NCBI GenBank assembly: GCA_003153055.1 | Contig: PMBV01000071.1 | Span: 169 to 19,546, forward strand | Length of the DNA stretch: 19,378 nt | Source: Myxococcales bacterium | GTDB taxonomy: Bacteria > Myxococcota > Myxococcia > Myxococcales > Myxococcaceae | Direction of reading: 5' to 3' | Shown: in pieces, positions 1 through 8,345 of the stretch | Layout: each line of letters starts with the position of its first letter | Position numbering within the stretch: position 1 is the stretch's first letter | The notes under the pieces: generated by a model | Seen by the model: the letters and a program-made list of their open reading frames with translations, nothing else | Told to the model about the DNA's origin: nothing | Databases searched by the model: none | Program-made: the position numbers and the translations under genes

Positions 1-2
1 AG

Positions 3-269
3 CTGTACGAGATGAACAAGGTCATCAGCGACACGGCCGAGTATGGATGTTACCTGTTCAGCCACGCCGCGGTGCCCCTGCTCAAGGACTTTATGGCCAC
101 CGTGAAGACCGACGTCATTGGCAAGCCGTACGCTCCCGGGAGCCAGCAGGTCGACAACCGGAGGCTGCTCGCGGTGAACACCGCCATCGAGTCGCACCCC
201 GTCGAGCGCATCGGCAAGACGCTGCGCGGCTACATGACAGCGATGAAGCAGGTCTCCGTCGCCGGCTGA
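3..269 (+). CDS. ilvC: Ketol-acid reductoisomerase, C-terminal part (5' end outside window)
   Basis: This is the last 88 codons of acetohydroxy-acid (ketol-acid) isomeroreductase, the NADPH- and Mg-dependent enzyme of valine, leucine and isoleucine synthesis. The visible peptide contains [20 protein letters not shown] and ends in [15 protein letters not shown]. Both match the tail of the long, class II (E. coli-type) enzyme, whose C-terminus reads LRGYMTDMKRIAVAG. The reading frame is open from the first base, so the gene simply runs off the left edge and is not truncated. It ends in TGA at 267-269. It converges with the kinase gene on the other strand across a 46-bp gap in which I see no clear terminator. 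The class assignment is sure because class I enzymes lack this repeated C-terminal domain. Confidence 0.93.
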   Translation: MYEMNKVISDTAEYGCYLFSHAAVPLLKDFMATVKTDVIGKPYAPGSQQVDNRRLLAVNTAIESHPVERIGKTLRGYMTAMKQVSVAG

Positions 270-315
270 GCGACTCCCAAGACGCGCGGCGGCCGCTCCC
301 ACCAGCGCCTGCCGC

Positions 316-1866
316 TCACCACTGCATCGACGAGGCCGACGGGTACACGGCTTCGCAGTCGCGCCGGGCGCTGCGTACCAGACTGGGCGAAGCGACCCGC
401 TTGAGCTCCTCGATGGCCGTGCCGAGCAAGACATTCGACGCCCGATGGCACATGCCGAGGACCACGAGCGACATGGCGCGCGCCCGCGCGGTCCGTGAGT
501 CGAGGCCGCGCACGCTGGAGCGCTGGGCCTCGAGGTACTCCCAGTCGCCTCGGTCACGCGCCGCGGTCAGCTCCGTAAGCCGGGCCTGGTCCTTCGGGCT
601 CGGGGTGTCGGCGGCCACCTCGACGACGTGGGTCGGCGGAGTGGCCGGTCTGATCCCCGCATCGATGACCAGGACCACGCCCGCGTCGAGCTGGCCCGGC
701 TCGGTGCCCGCGTCGGCGGTCGTGGCCGGCGGCTCAGCGGAGGTGACAGGCACGACCACGCCAGCGTCGGCAGGCATGATGCTCACGAGGTACTTGCGCC
801 AGCTGATCATCCCGCCCGAGAGGAGCACCACTCCACCCAGGAGCCCCACCAACAGCTTGGTACCAGAGGTGCGGCGCGCGGCGGCGATCGGCCCAGGCGT
901 TGCCAACGCACGCTCGGGCGACGGGTTCACCGTCTTGCCCGACATGAGCGACTCGGACACCGACATGCCCGGTGCGATGACACCCGAGCTGGTGGAAGGC
1001 GTGGGAATGGCGAGGGGCTCTCCGGTGAGCTCCAGCACGAAGGTGTCGATGTCGGCGGTGCGCCGGCTCCGTTCCTTCTCGAGCGCGTGCTCCACCGCGG
1101 CCACCACCGACGCGGGGAGGTCGGCGCGGGCCTGCCCCAGCGGCACGTGCTTCTCGTAGGCGATGCGGAACACCACCCGCGCCACGCTCTCGGCCGAGAA
1201 CGGTGGCTCACCGGTCAACAGCTCGTAGCAGATGGACCCCATCGAGAAGAGGTCGCTCTGGGCGGTGACGTCGCGGTTGTTGCCCAGGGCCTGCTCGGGC
1301 GACATGTACAAGGGCGTGCCGATCAACACCGCGTCGGTCGTCATCACCGTCTGCGAGTCGGCCAGCTTCGAGATGCCGAAGTCGAGCACCTTGACCTGGT
1401 CGCCCAGTGAGGTGGGCACCAGGAAGATGTTCTCGGGCTTCAGGTCGCGGTGCACCACGCCGGCCCGATGGGCGGCCTGGAGCGCGGCGCCCACTTGACG
1501 GACGACCTGCTGCACCGCGGGCAACGCCAGCCTTCCGCCGGTGAGGCGCTGGGCCAGGCTCTCGCCCTTGAGCAGCTCCATCACCAGGAACGGCTCACCG
1601 GAGGGCAGGGTGTTGAAGTCGAGCACCTGCACGATGTTGGGGTGCTCGAAGCGCACGGCGATCTCCGCCTCGCGTCGAAAGCGCGCCAGTGCCTCCTTCG
1701 AGACCGTGCCCTCGAGGCGGAGCACCTTGATGGCCACCTGCTTGCCGGCGAGCCTCCGGTGTTTGGCGAGCCAGACCTCTCCCATGCCTCCGCGGCCGAG
1801 GAGGCGATCGATCTCGTAGGTGTCCGCGACAATCAGGCCAGGGGTGAGGAGGGCGGTCTCCGCCAT
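316..1866 (-). CDS. Membrane-anchored Ser/Thr protein kinase (PknB/Hanks type)
   Basis: 516-aa eukaryotic-like Ser/Thr kinase, presumably a membrane signalling kinase. Visible kinase elements in order are the glycine loop GRGGMGEV (residues 24-31), Lys47 in VAIKVL, catalytic HRDLKPEN (139-146, Asp141), DFG (162-164) and SPE (189-191) closing the activation segment. The kinase domain ends near residue 280. A low-complexity juxtamembrane stretch and one membrane span follow (about 337-355, LLVGLLGGVVLLSGG). The outer part of about 160 residues begins rich in Ala, Pro and Asp-Ala-Gly and ends in a helical segment with two Cys (CHRAS, RRDCEA). No PASTA repeats are seen, and the ligand domain is not recognised. 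The ATG at 1866 directly precedes the glycine-loop region and lacks a good Shine-Dalgarno. It lies 64 bp downstream of the flavin oxidoreductase gene on the same strand, so read-through is possible. Confidence 0.93.
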   Translation of the reverse strand: MAETALLTPGLIVADTYEIDRLLGRGGMGEVWLAKHRRLAGKQVAIKVLRLEGTVSKEALARFRREAEIAVRFEHPNIVQVLDFNTLPSGEPFLVMELLKGESLAQRLTGGRLALPAVQQVVRQVGAALQAAHRAGVVHRDLKPENIFLVPTSLGDQVKVLDFGISKLADSQTVMTTDAVLIGTPLYMSPEQALGNNRDVTAQSDLFSMGSICYELLTGEPPFSAESVARVVFRIAYEKHVPLGQARADLPASVVAAVEHALEKERSRRTADIDTFVLELTGEPLAIPTPSTSSGVIAPGMSVSESLMSGKTVNPSPERALATPGPIAAARRTSGTKLLVGLLGGVVLLSGGMISWRKYLVSIMPADAGVVVPVTSAEPPATTADAGTEPGQLDAGVVLVIDAGIRPATPPTHVVEVAADTPSPKDQARLTELTAARDRGDWEYLEAQRSSVRGLDSRTARARAMSLVVLGMCHRASNVLLGTAIEELKRVASPSLVRSARRDCEAVYPSASSMQW

Positions 1867-1930
1867 AGAGCATCGAACTACACTGCCTGGGGAGAAGAGT
1901 CACGGATCCACGGGCCAGCGGCGCTCCGGC

Positions 1931-2923
1931 CTACGCCGCGGCCACCTGACCCATCACGATCGCCAGCAACTCCACCGAGCACAGTCGGTCGGCGATGGCC
2001 GGCGACGGGTGCACGGTGATGAGCTCATCGGCCTGGGCACGCACCACGAAGCGCTCCAACCACGCGCGAACCTCCGCCCCGGTGCCCACCGCGGAGCATG
2101 ACACCATCTCCTCCAGCTGCATCCCGGCGGGCGAGGCGAGCAGCACGTCGGCCTCCTCGTCGCTGAAGCGGCGTCCCTTGCCGAGGAAGGTGCTCACCCG
2201 GGCGCGCTTCACCGCGCGGAACTGCGTCTGCGCCGACGCCGACGTCTCGGCGGCGATGACGTTCACGCCCGCGATGACCCAGGGCCGCTCCAGCTGCCGC
2301 GAGGGGCGGAACTCGCGGCGGTAGACGGCGACCGCCTCCTCCAGCGCGGCCGGCGCGAAGTGCGAGGCGAAGCCGTACGGCAGCCCGAGCGCCGCGGCGA
2401 GGTGGGCGCCGAACAGCGAGCTGCCCAGGAGGTAGAGCGGCACCTTCAAGCCCTTGCCCGGCGTGGCCTCGACCCCGGGAATGAGCGACTCCCCCGAGAA
2501 GAAGGCCTGCAGCTCGAGCACGTCTTCGGGGAAGCGGTCGGCGGCGAGTGGCTCGCGCCGCAGCGCGCGCAGCGTCTTCTGGTCGGTGCCTGGCGCCCGG
2601 CCCAGCCCCAGGTCGATGCGACCGGGGTGGAGGCTCTCTAGCGTGCCGAACTGCTCGGCGATGACCAGCGGCGAGTGGTTGGGCAGCATGATGCCCCCCG
2701 CGCCGAGGCGGATGCTGTTCGTCTGCGAGGCGATGTGCGCGATGAGCACCGCCGTCGCTGAGGAGGAGATGGCCGAGATGTTGTGATGCTCGGCGTACCA
2801 GATGCGCCGGTACCCCCAGCGCTCCGCCAACTGGGCCAGGGCGACACTGGCAGCGAAGCTCTCGCGAGCGGTTTGTCCGGGGCCGGTCAGGGCTAGGTCG
2901 AGGATGGAAAGCGGAATGGGCAT
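1931..2923 (-). CDS. LLM-class (luciferase-like) flavin-dependent oxidoreductase, YhbW-like
   Basis: 330-aa single-domain TIM-barrel oxidoreductase of the bacterial luciferase-like superfamily, predicted to use reduced FMN or F420. The substrate is unknown. Diagnostic stretches are [20 protein letters not shown] at the N-terminus, [34 protein letters not shown] and [18 protein letters not shown]. These are close to E. coli YhbW ([35 protein letters not shown]). The start was set at 2923 (MPIPLS) because family members begin just before the PLS(I/L)LDLA strand. An ATG four codons upstream (2935) is an alternative. A longer open frame continues to 3898, but it overlaps the reductase gene and is a shadow. 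The gene is 94 bp downstream of the nitrite/sulfite reductase on the same strand, probably as one transcript. Confidence 0.9.
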   Translation of the reverse strand: MPIPLSILDLALTGPGQTARESFAASVALAQLAERWGYRRIWYAEHHNISAISSSATAVLIAHIASQTNSIRLGAGGIMLPNHSPLVIAEQFGTLESLHPGRIDLGLGRAPGTDQKTLRALRREPLAADRFPEDVLELQAFFSGESLIPGVEATPGKGLKVPLYLLGSSLFGAHLAAALGLPYGFASHFAPAALEEAVAVYRREFRPSRQLERPWVIAGVNVIAAETSASAQTQFRAVKRARVSTFLGKGRRFSDEEADVLLASPAGMQLEEMVSCSAVGTGAEVRAWLERFVVRAQADELITVHPSPAIADRLCSVELLAIVMGQVAAA

Positions 2924-2944
2924 CGCGGCTCTCATTAACGGCCG

Positions 2945-2961
2945 GGGGCACGGGCTGCCCC
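2945..2961 (-). other. Short GC hairpin between reductase and oxidoreductase genes
   Basis: GGGGCA and TGCCCC form a 6-bp perfect stem around a 5-nt loop in the 94-bp gap between the two minus-strand genes. No T-run follows, so this does not look like a strong intrinsic terminator. It could be a processing or partial-termination hairpin, or chance in GC-rich DNA. Confidence 0.25.
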
Positions 2962-3017
2962 GCTGAAGGGTCGCCAGAGGGTTGCAACGCCGGTTCGTTG
3001 AAGGCAGGAAACAGAGC

Positions 3018-4856
3018 TCAGGTGGCGCAATCCCCATCGAGGGTCTGGGGCCGAAACGCTTCGCTGGCCCCCAGTTCGACGAAGTCCTCGGCCCGTGCGT
3101 CTTCGAGGTCGAGCGTCTCGAGGGGCGCGAGGAGCGCCTTGGCCTGGTCGAAGGCCCTCGCGAAGAACGGGCCGGCAGCCTCCCCTGGTCGTCGCTCCGC
3201 GAGGTAGAGCGAGACCAGCCGGTCGACCGCTTCGGCGGCGCGTCGCGCGGGAACCTTGGCCGCCAGCCGCCCGAAGGTGGCCGTGCCCGGGGCCGAGCTG
3301 CCTCCGAGGAGCACGAAGTACTGGGGCACCGAACGGCCGCCGAGCTTGCGAGCGCTGCCCTGGAGCCCGATGGCCGAGATGTGGTGCTGGGAGCAGCCGT
3401 TGGGGCAGCCCGACACGTGCACCGAGACCTCGGCGCCGAGGGCCGCCGGACCCAGGCTGCGAATGCGCTCGTCGATGGCCCGGGCCACCTCGCGGGTGCG
3501 GGTGACGGCGAGCCGGCAGACCTCGGCGCCTGGGCACGCGACGACGTCGGCTGCCGAGCCCACGCCGTCGCGGGCGAGGCCAGCCGCGGCCAGCCGGGCG
3601 TGGAGCGAGGGCACGTCGCGCTCTCGCACCCAGCGGAGGAGCAGGTGGCCGGAGCTCCCCAGGCGAACCGAGCCGTCTCCGTAGGAAAGCGAGAGGTCGG
3701 CGAGGGTCTCGAGCTGGGCCGAGGTGAGGTCGCCTCGGGGTGTCGCGATGGTGACCACGCGGTAGCCGTCTTGCCGCTGAGCCCTCGAGTTGGAGCGGAG
3801 GAACGCCGTGAGCGACGCGGGCGAAGGCTCGAGGTCCACCTCGACGGGAGGGATGGCGCCGGGGCCCTTGAGCGTGGCGGCTCGCGCGCGCTCAGCAATG
3901 GCTTCGACCGACGGGGCTGGGGGCCGCGCGTGGAGGGGCGCCTCCTCGATGGCCGGGTGCTGGGGGTCGAAGGGGAGCCGTGGGGCGCCCTCGCTCTTCA
4001 CCGCCGAAAGTGACTCCTCCACCAGGGCTCGGATCGCCTCGAAGCCGAGCTCCTTGACCAGGAACTTGAGCCGGTTTCGTTGTCGGTTCTTGCGATCACC
4101 TCGGGCGTGGAAGACGCGGATGATGGCTTCACCCAGCGCCAGGACGTCGGCGACAGGCAGGAACGGGAAGAGCAGGGTGCCGGAGGTGCAGGCGGAGGAG
4201 GTGCCTCCCGCGATGGTCACCGTGAACCCGCGTCGGTCGACGCCGCCTTCCTGGCGAATCACTGCGCGAAGGCCGAGGTCTTGAATGGCCGTTCCGGCGT
4301 GGTCCACCGAAGCGCAGCCCTCGAAGGCTAGTTTGAACTTCCGCGGCAACGACGACGCCAGCGGGTGCCGAAGGAAGTGGCGCGTCATCGCCTCGGCGTA
4401 GGGGGTCGGGTCGAAGACCTCATCGGGTGAGACGCCCGCGAAAGGGCAGGTGACCACGTTGCGCACGGTGCTGCCTCCGGCGCCCGAGGTGGTGATGCCG
4501 GTGTCGGCCAGTCGGCGTAGCGCGGGCACCAGGTCGGCCGGCCGGAGGAAGTGGGCCTGGAAGTTCTGCCGCGTGGTGATGTGCCCGAAGCCCCGGGAGT
4601 AGAGAGCCGTGACGTCGGCGAGGGCCCGGAGCTGCTCGGCGGTGGCGATGCCCTGGGGCATCTTCACCCGGAGCATGTGCACTCCGTCCTGCCGCTGCGA
4701 GTAGGCGCCTTGGGCCACGCGGTAGGTGCGCCAGGCCTCGGTGTCGATCTCCCCTCGCTCGTAGCGGCCGAGCGTCGCGACGAAGTCGTCGATCTCGGTT
4801 GGGTCGGCGAACGATGCACGGTCACGGCCAGGGGGCACGGGGGCGAGGACGGACAT
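3018..4856 (-). CDS. Ferredoxin-type nitrite/sulfite reductase (siroheme, 4Fe-4S)
   Basis: 612-aa siroheme-dependent reductase catalysing a six-electron reduction (nitrite to ammonia, or sulfite to sulfide) in the cytoplasm. The protein is the pseudo-duplicated family fold. The first half carries the ferredoxin-like part ([16 protein letters not shown]) and [13 protein letters not shown], the conserved anion/siroheme-binding Arg region. The second half carries the cluster ligands Cys441-x5-Cys447 (CPGAEVC) and Cys484-x3-Cys488 (SGCPNGC) that bind the 4Fe-4S centre bridged to siroheme. The length matches NirA/Sir proteins. The start at 4856 is supported by AAAGGAG at good distance. The open frame continuing to 5435 crosses the repeat-rich intergenic DNA and is not coding. 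Nitrite versus sulfite specificity cannot be settled here; no assimilation partner gene is adjacent. Confidence 0.92.
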   Translation of the reverse strand: MSVLAPVPPGRDRASFADPTEIDDFVATLGRYERGEIDTEAWRTYRVAQGAYSQRQDGVHMLRVKMPQGIATAEQLRALADVTALYSRGFGHITTRQNFQAHFLRPADLVPALRRLADTGITTSGAGGSTVRNVVTCPFAGVSPDEVFDPTPYAEAMTRHFLRHPLASSLPRKFKLAFEGCASVDHAGTAIQDLGLRAVIRQEGGVDRRGFTVTIAGGTSSACTSGTLLFPFLPVADVLALGEAIIRVFHARGDRKNRQRNRLKFLVKELGFEAIRALVEESLSAVKSEGAPRLPFDPQHPAIEEAPLHARPPAPSVEAIAERARAATLKGPGAIPPVEVDLEPSPASLTAFLRSNSRAQRQDGYRVVTIATPRGDLTSAQLETLADLSLSYGDGSVRLGSSGHLLLRWVRERDVPSLHARLAAAGLARDGVGSAADVVACPGAEVCRLAVTRTREVARAIDERIRSLGPAALGAEVSVHVSGCPNGCSQHHISAIGLQGSARKLGGRSVPQYFVLLGGSSAPGTATFGRLAAKVPARRAAEAVDRLVSLYLAERRPGEAAGPFFARAFDQAKALLAPLETLDLEDARAEDFVELGASEAFRPQTLDGDCAT

Positions 4857-4878
4857 GGAAGCTCCTTTGTGGGGCGAA

Positions 4879-4907
4879 TCCTTAATAACGGACAAACGTC
4901 CTGTCAA
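4879..4907 (-). promoter_or_regulatory. Candidate reductase promoter with GGAC-N4-GTCC dyad in its spacer
   Basis: On the minus strand a perfect -35 hexamer TTGACA (4907-4902) is followed by the dyad GGACGTTTGTCC (4901-4890) and an AT-rich TTATTAAGGAT that could hold a weak -10. The start codon of the reductase is at 4856. A dyad inside the promoter spacer is a common repressor position. Rrf2-family sulfur, nitrite or iron regulators would be reasonable candidates, but that assignment is inference. Confidence 0.45.
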
Positions 4908-5226
4908 GCGGACGGTCGACCTCGGCGAAGGGTGAAGAAGTTCTGCGTGCGGGCAGGATGGTGAGCATGCCTTGACGTGCGAGGGTGGGGTTGGTGCCCA
5001 CCGACCGAGGCGGTCTGACCAGCGCCTCGGCCCGAGATCGCAGTGAGCACACGTGTGGGGCACGAGCCGGGCCTTCACTAATCGCCCGCCGGCCGTGGGC
5101 GCCTGCTGCTCGCCGAGCGGGTGAGGCGAGTGGCGGCCAGCAGGAACAGGGTTGCGTTGCCGACGGAGGAGCCAAAGGCCCGGCGATAGACAAGCCGAGA
5201 AATGGAGCGGCCGAGCGCTTGGGCGC

Positions 5227-5342
5227 TGGGCAGACATCTCCGTCGAGCTCCGCACCGCCTCGGCTGGCCCAGGCTCCCACGACCTGTCATCGCGGTGTAC
5301 AGATTTGTACACCCTGATGACGCGCTTTGAAACCCAAGGCGA
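5227..5342 (+). repeat. 116-bp direct repeat, copy 1
   Basis: Begins TGGGCAGACATCTCCGTCG and ends ACCCAAGGCGA. By direct alignment it matches copy 2 (offset 293 bp) at 110 of 116 positions, and the first 50 bases are identical. Inside are a CTGGGC...GCCCAG stem pairing across about 38 nt and a 36-bp interrupted palindrome (5286-5321). Flanks of the two copies are unrelated, so the ends are well defined. Confidence 0.95.
5286..5321. promoter_or_regulatory. 36-bp interrupted palindrome in repeat copy 1
   Basis: GTCATC-N2-GGTGTACAGATTTGTACACC-N2-GATGAC. The outer 6-bp arms pair perfectly. The inner 20-mer is a palindrome with one mismatch at the centre. The shape suits a dimeric or double-dimer DNA-binding protein, or a cruciform. 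No gene starts within 300 bp, so a promoter-operator role is not supported by context. Confidence 0.55.
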
Positions 5343-5407
5343 GCGCGACGCCACTCCACGATCAGACCAGCCCCGCTGCACGGCAGGTCCCCGACTGAAG
5401 GACTGAG

Positions 5408-5499
5408 GGGCCAGGGTCGCCAGCAACGGCACCAATGGTTACATCTGTCGCGAGGCCCGCGAATGGTACCATTGGTGACGTTGCCGGGGACCCTCGCCC
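5408..5499. repeat. Long imperfect inverted repeat between the direct repeats
   Basis: Left arm 5408-5439 and right arm 5468-5499 are 32 nt each and pair at 28 positions. Both arms contain ACC(A/T)(A/T)TGGT next to the loop. The 28-nt loop holds a further small stem, TCGCG-AGGCC-CGCGA. The whole could fold as a long hairpin on either strand. It sits midway between the two 116-bp repeats. No poly-T follows either arm, so it is not a typical intrinsic terminator. Confidence 0.8.
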
Positions 5500-5519
5500 A
5501 TGAGGACGGGTCAGCGACC

Positions 5520-5635
5520 TGGGCAGACATCTCCGTCGAGCTCCGCACCGCCTCGGCTGGCCCAGGCTCTCACTACCTGTCATCGCGGTGTACAAATTTG
5601 TACACCCTGATGACGCGCTCGGAGACCCAAGGCGA
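5520..5635 (+). repeat. 116-bp direct repeat, copy 2
   Basis: Second copy of the element at 5227-5342, with six substitutions, three of them clustered near the right end. The internal stem is one pair longer here (CCTGGGC...GCCCAGG), and the central palindrome is perfect. Retention, and improvement, of the paired positions despite substitutions suggests that the structure matters. Confidence 0.95.
5579..5614. promoter_or_regulatory. 36-bp interrupted palindrome in repeat copy 2
   Basis: GTCATC-N2-GGTGTACAAATTTGTACACC-N2-GATGAC. The inner 20-mer is a perfect palindrome and the outer arms pair perfectly. It is the cleaner version of the site at 5286-5321. The binding protein is unknown; TetR-type regulators recognise comparable AT-centred dyads, but nothing here proves one. 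Confidence 0.6.
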
Positions 5636-5870
5636 CCGGACGCCCCTCGAGCCGTGATCGCGCAACGTCCGTGACGCGTGGCAGGTGAAGAGCCACGGCC
5701 ATGCACCAGTCGACCGACCGGCCGAGGGGCTCGTCGTGCTCGCCCGGAGCCCCCGAGCCCCGCGCCATCGGCCCACGCCTCGGGCCGCTGACGAGCCGGC
5801 AGCCGTCAGTACCGGTTCATCTCGTATACAGGACGCCTCGCCTCCTCGCGCGCATAGCCCCATCACCGGC

Positions 5871-5901
5871 TCACCACACCCGCTCGCGTTCCTTCGGCTC
5901 G
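5871..5901 (-). pseudogene. Fragment matching the 3' end of the M13 peptidase gene
   Basis: Thirty-one bases match 14651-14681 at 28 positions in the same orientation. On the minus strand they read EPKERERVW followed by TGA. The intact M13 peptidase ends EPKERVRVW plus TGA. Upstream in the same frame there is a stop only 17 codons before the match, and the codons between do not resemble an M13 protein, so only the extreme 3' end is present. The flanks on both sides are unlike those at 14651. It may be a displaced gene end left by island insertion or a decayed paralogue. It lies 53 bp beyond the stop codon of the ABC permease. Confidence 0.6.
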
Positions 5902-5954
5902 TGTCGGGGTCCCCGGCGATGGCCAGGCACAGCCCCGCCGGAGCGAGCATCCTT

Positions 5955-8345
5955 TCAGGCACGCACTCGCACGGCTTCGGCCAACGACGCCCGCGACACA
6001 CGTCTGAGCGCGGGCCATTGAGCGAGTATCGCCACCAGGAAGACACCTGCAAGTGTCCCCGCCACGGTTCCCGCCTCGACGACGAACGGAAACGAGAAGA
6101 GGTCCCCTGAGAACGTGGCCAGAATCGCCCGCCCGCCGACCATCGCCAAGGGAAGCCCCAGCGTCAGACCAAGCAGGACCAGGATTCCGTGCTGCATCGT
6201 CACGAGCGCCGTCACCTCTCGCATGCGCAACCCCAGGGCCCTCAACGTGGCGAATTCGCGCTGTCGCTCCAACACGAGCAGCGTGGCTGTGTTGAAGAGG
6301 ATTGCCCCAGCCAGGACACCCCCGAAGGCCAGCATCACGGCGATCATCACCCAGCCCAGGCCCATGATCGCGTCGAACTGCACCCGCGTCGCCGCGGCGT
6401 CCTCGACCCGGAGGGCCCCGGGAAACGCGGCGACGAGGCCCTCCCGCACCGAGGAGGCTGCGTCCCCGGGCGCGCGCGCGACGACGGACGTCGCGAGCCC
6501 CGAGAGTGCCCACCGCTCGTCGACATCGGCTCGACGCGCCGACGCAGTGCTGCCCATCGTCGCGTCCGCGAAGCCAGTGAGGCGCAGCGGGATGTCCATC
6601 CCACCCAGCAGTGGAGCGACCTGCACCGTATCGCCGACACGGACGTGGAGCTTCCTCGCGGCGTTTCTTGTCATCACCAGCCCGCCGGCCTCCATCGGCA
6701 CCAGGGCGCCGTCAGCATCGGCCGCCCGCACCAGCCGGGCGTCGTCATCGAGGGCCTGCAGTTGAACGTCGACGGCGGCTCCGCCCGCCTCGAGGCGCGC
6801 GGGGACCACGAGGAGCGCCTCGACGGCGCCCACCCCATGAACACCACGCGCCACGGCCAGCGCCTCAGCCTTCGGAACAGGGGCGCCGAAGTCCACCCGC
6901 ACGTCGTAGGCACGCGCGCGGGTGAAGAGGGAGCTGAACGTCGCGCGCATGGAGTCCATGAGGAGGCCGGTGGACAAGACCAGGACGACCGCCGCAGCCA
7001 CTCCGAGCGAAGTCCCCAGGCTCCGCAATGGGCGGTCGAGGATGTCGCGGAGGGCCAGTTGCACCGAAAGCGGACCTGGCACGCTCCTCAGGAGACGGGC
7101 GGGCTTGGACAGGGATGGCGGCGCTGGCCGCATCGCGTCGGCCGGTGGCAAGCGCATCGCGCGAAACGCAGGCAAGAGCCCCGCGACCGTGGAGACCGCC
7201 CCCCCCATCGCCAGACCAACCAGAAGCAGGTCGGAGTGAAAGCTGGCCACGACGAAGGGAATGTTGAGCTCCGATGCGTAGGCGCGAGTCACCTCGGGGG
7301 AAACGAGTGCTCCCAGGAGGACGCCGAGGAGGGCGCCTCCCCCTCCCAGCACCAGCGCATACGAGAGGTAGTGCCCGAGCACCGCGCCCCGGGACACTCC
7401 CAGGGCAAGCAAGGTCCCGACGAGGGGGCGTTGCGCGTCGACCAGCCGCGCGAGCGCCGAGCCCATGATGAAGGCCCCGACGCCGAGAAAGAAGAACGGA
7501 AAGAAGGCGGCCATGCCCTGGTACCCGTCCACGTCCATCTGGAGGAGCTTCACGCCAACCAACTCGCTGCTCGGTGTCGCCCGCAGGACCCGCGCCGGGC
7601 CGAGCGTCGCCGTGATGGCTTGACCAAGGGTGGAGATGGCAGTGCCGGGGCTCGGCTCGACAAGAAGCTGGGTGCCGACCGCGTCGCTTGCGGCGGCGAG
7701 GAGGTCCGGGGCGCGCAGGCTCGAGGTCAGCGTCTGCGCTACGCGACGCAGCTCAGCCCGTTGCATCCAGCCGACGCCGAACTCCTCGGCGCTCGGCATG
7801 AAGTCATTCTCATCTCGCGCGACCCAAAGGTATTCGGCGCTCACTCCGACGCCACTCACGCGAAGGGGCTGACCACCCGGCCCCACCGGCAGCGAAGCAC
7901 CGACCCCGAGGCCGTGGTACCTGGCGAAGTGCTTCTCGAGCAGGACCTCGCCGACGCCCGGAGCCCTGCCATCGAGGACGAGGACCCGATCGAGCCTCGA
8001 GGCGCCTCCGTCGGGGAGGGAGAGCACGCGAAGGGCGATGCGGCGCATCTGGCCGTGGGGCGGAGCAACCGGAATCTCAGCCACCACCCGCGCTTCGGCG
8101 ACGGCGACACCGGGGAGCGCCGCGATTCGCGCCACGTCGGGTTCGGTCAGTGGCGTCGCTACGTCTACGTGAAGCCCGGCGAGGCCGAGCCGGGCACGGG
8201 TCGCCGAGTAGCTATCGCGCAGATCTCGGTACGCCCCCGCCGAGGAAACGAAGAGCATCACTCCAAGGGCCATGACAATGCCCACGGCGATCGAGGAGCC
8301 GAGCTGGCCCCAGAGGTCACGCCGGAGCTTCTGGAGGAGCAGCAT
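5955..8345 (-). CDS. ABC transporter permease, two FtsX/MacB-like domains
   Basis: 796-aa inner-membrane permease of the MacB/FtsX exporter class (LolCDE-related fold family). A first span lies at about residues 17-37 (SSIAVGIVMALGVMLFVSSAG), then a periplasmic domain to about 270, then three spans (about 278-300, 308-348, 372-395). A second unit follows, with a span near 444-466, another periplasmic domain, and a C-terminal FtsX domain containing LERQREFATLRALGLR. That motif is the cytoplasmic coupling segment next to the ATPase. Fused double-unit permeases of about 800 aa are typical of this class. The ATG (8345-8343) overlaps the ATPase stop by one base, so translation is coupled. No membrane-fusion or outer-membrane partner is adjacent. 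The exported substrate is unknown; lipids, lipoproteins or peptides are possible. Confidence 0.9.
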   Translation of the reverse strand: MLLLQKLRRDLWGQLGSSIAVGIVMALGVMLFVSSAGAYRDLRDSYSATRARLGLAGLHVDVATPLTEPDVARIAALPGVAVAEARVVAEIPVAPPHGQMRRIALRVLSLPDGGASRLDRVLVLDGRAPGVGEVLLEKHFARYHGLGVGASLPVGPGGQPLRVSGVGVSAEYLWVARDENDFMPSAEEFGVGWMQRAELRRVAQTLTSSLRAPDLLAAASDAVGTQLLVEPSPGTAISTLGQAITATLGPARVLRATPSSELVGVKLLQMDVDGYQGMAAFFPFFFLGVGAFIMGSALARLVDAQRPLVGTLLALGVSRGAVLGHYLSYALVLGGGGALLGVLLGALVSPEVTRAYASELNIPFVVASFHSDLLLVGLAMGGAVSTVAGLLPAFRAMRLPPADAMRPAPPSLSKPARLLRSVPGPLSVQLALRDILDRPLRSLGTSLGVAAAVVLVLSTGLLMDSMRATFSSLFTRARAYDVRVDFGAPVPKAEALAVARGVHGVGAVEALLVVPARLEAGGAAVDVQLQALDDDARLVRAADADGALVPMEAGGLVMTRNAARKLHVRVGDTVQVAPLLGGMDIPLRLTGFADATMGSTASARRADVDERWALSGLATSVVARAPGDAASSVREGLVAAFPGALRVEDAAATRVQFDAIMGLGWVMIAVMLAFGGVLAGAILFNTATLLVLERQREFATLRALGLRMREVTALVTMQHGILVLLGLTLGLPLAMVGGRAILATFSGDLFSFPFVVEAGTVAGTLAGVFLVAILAQWPALRRVSRASLAEAVRVRA

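Larger units (their letters stand above)
4908..5870. other. Gene-free, repeat-bearing intergenic DNA
   Basis: Nearly 1 kb between the reductase promoter and the ABC permease 3' end holds no ORF with a recognisable product, a credible start or family-like sequence. The open frames of 100-160 codons here cross the repeats on several frames at once, as expected of GC-rich non-coding DNA. It contains two direct repeats (5227-5342, 5520-5635) and an inverted repeat between them (5408-5499), described separately. The minus frame ending at 5078 contains a hydrophobic stretch (GNATLFLLAATRL) that could be a decayed membrane-protein tail, but support is too thin to call it. Confidence 0.6.

Noticed and set aside
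841..900. TTGGTACCAG as a possible further MarR site
   Set aside because: Half-site spacing is 2 nt shorter than in TTGG-N4-CCAA, and it lies inside the kinase coding sequence.
47..1159. Plus-strand ORF of 370 aa over the kinase gene
   Set aside because: Antisense shadow: it overlaps ilvC and the kinase, and has Arg/Ala/Ser-biased sequence with no motif.
2924..3898. Upstream extension of the flavin oxidoreductase frame (up to 655 aa)
   Set aside because: It overlaps the well-supported reductase gene in another frame and is Arg/Ser/Pro-rich low-complexity sequence, as expected of a shadow frame in GC-rich DNA.
4857..5435. Upstream extension of the reductase frame (up to 805 aa)
   Set aside because: It crosses the promoter, the repeat copy and the palindrome. 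The family N-terminus and a strong Shine-Dalgarno sit at 4856.
5078..5548. Minus-strand ORF of 156 aa spanning repeat copy 1
   Set aside because: No family resemblance. Its sequence is dictated by the direct repeat and the inverted repeat, and equivalent frames across copy 2 diverge in length and ends.
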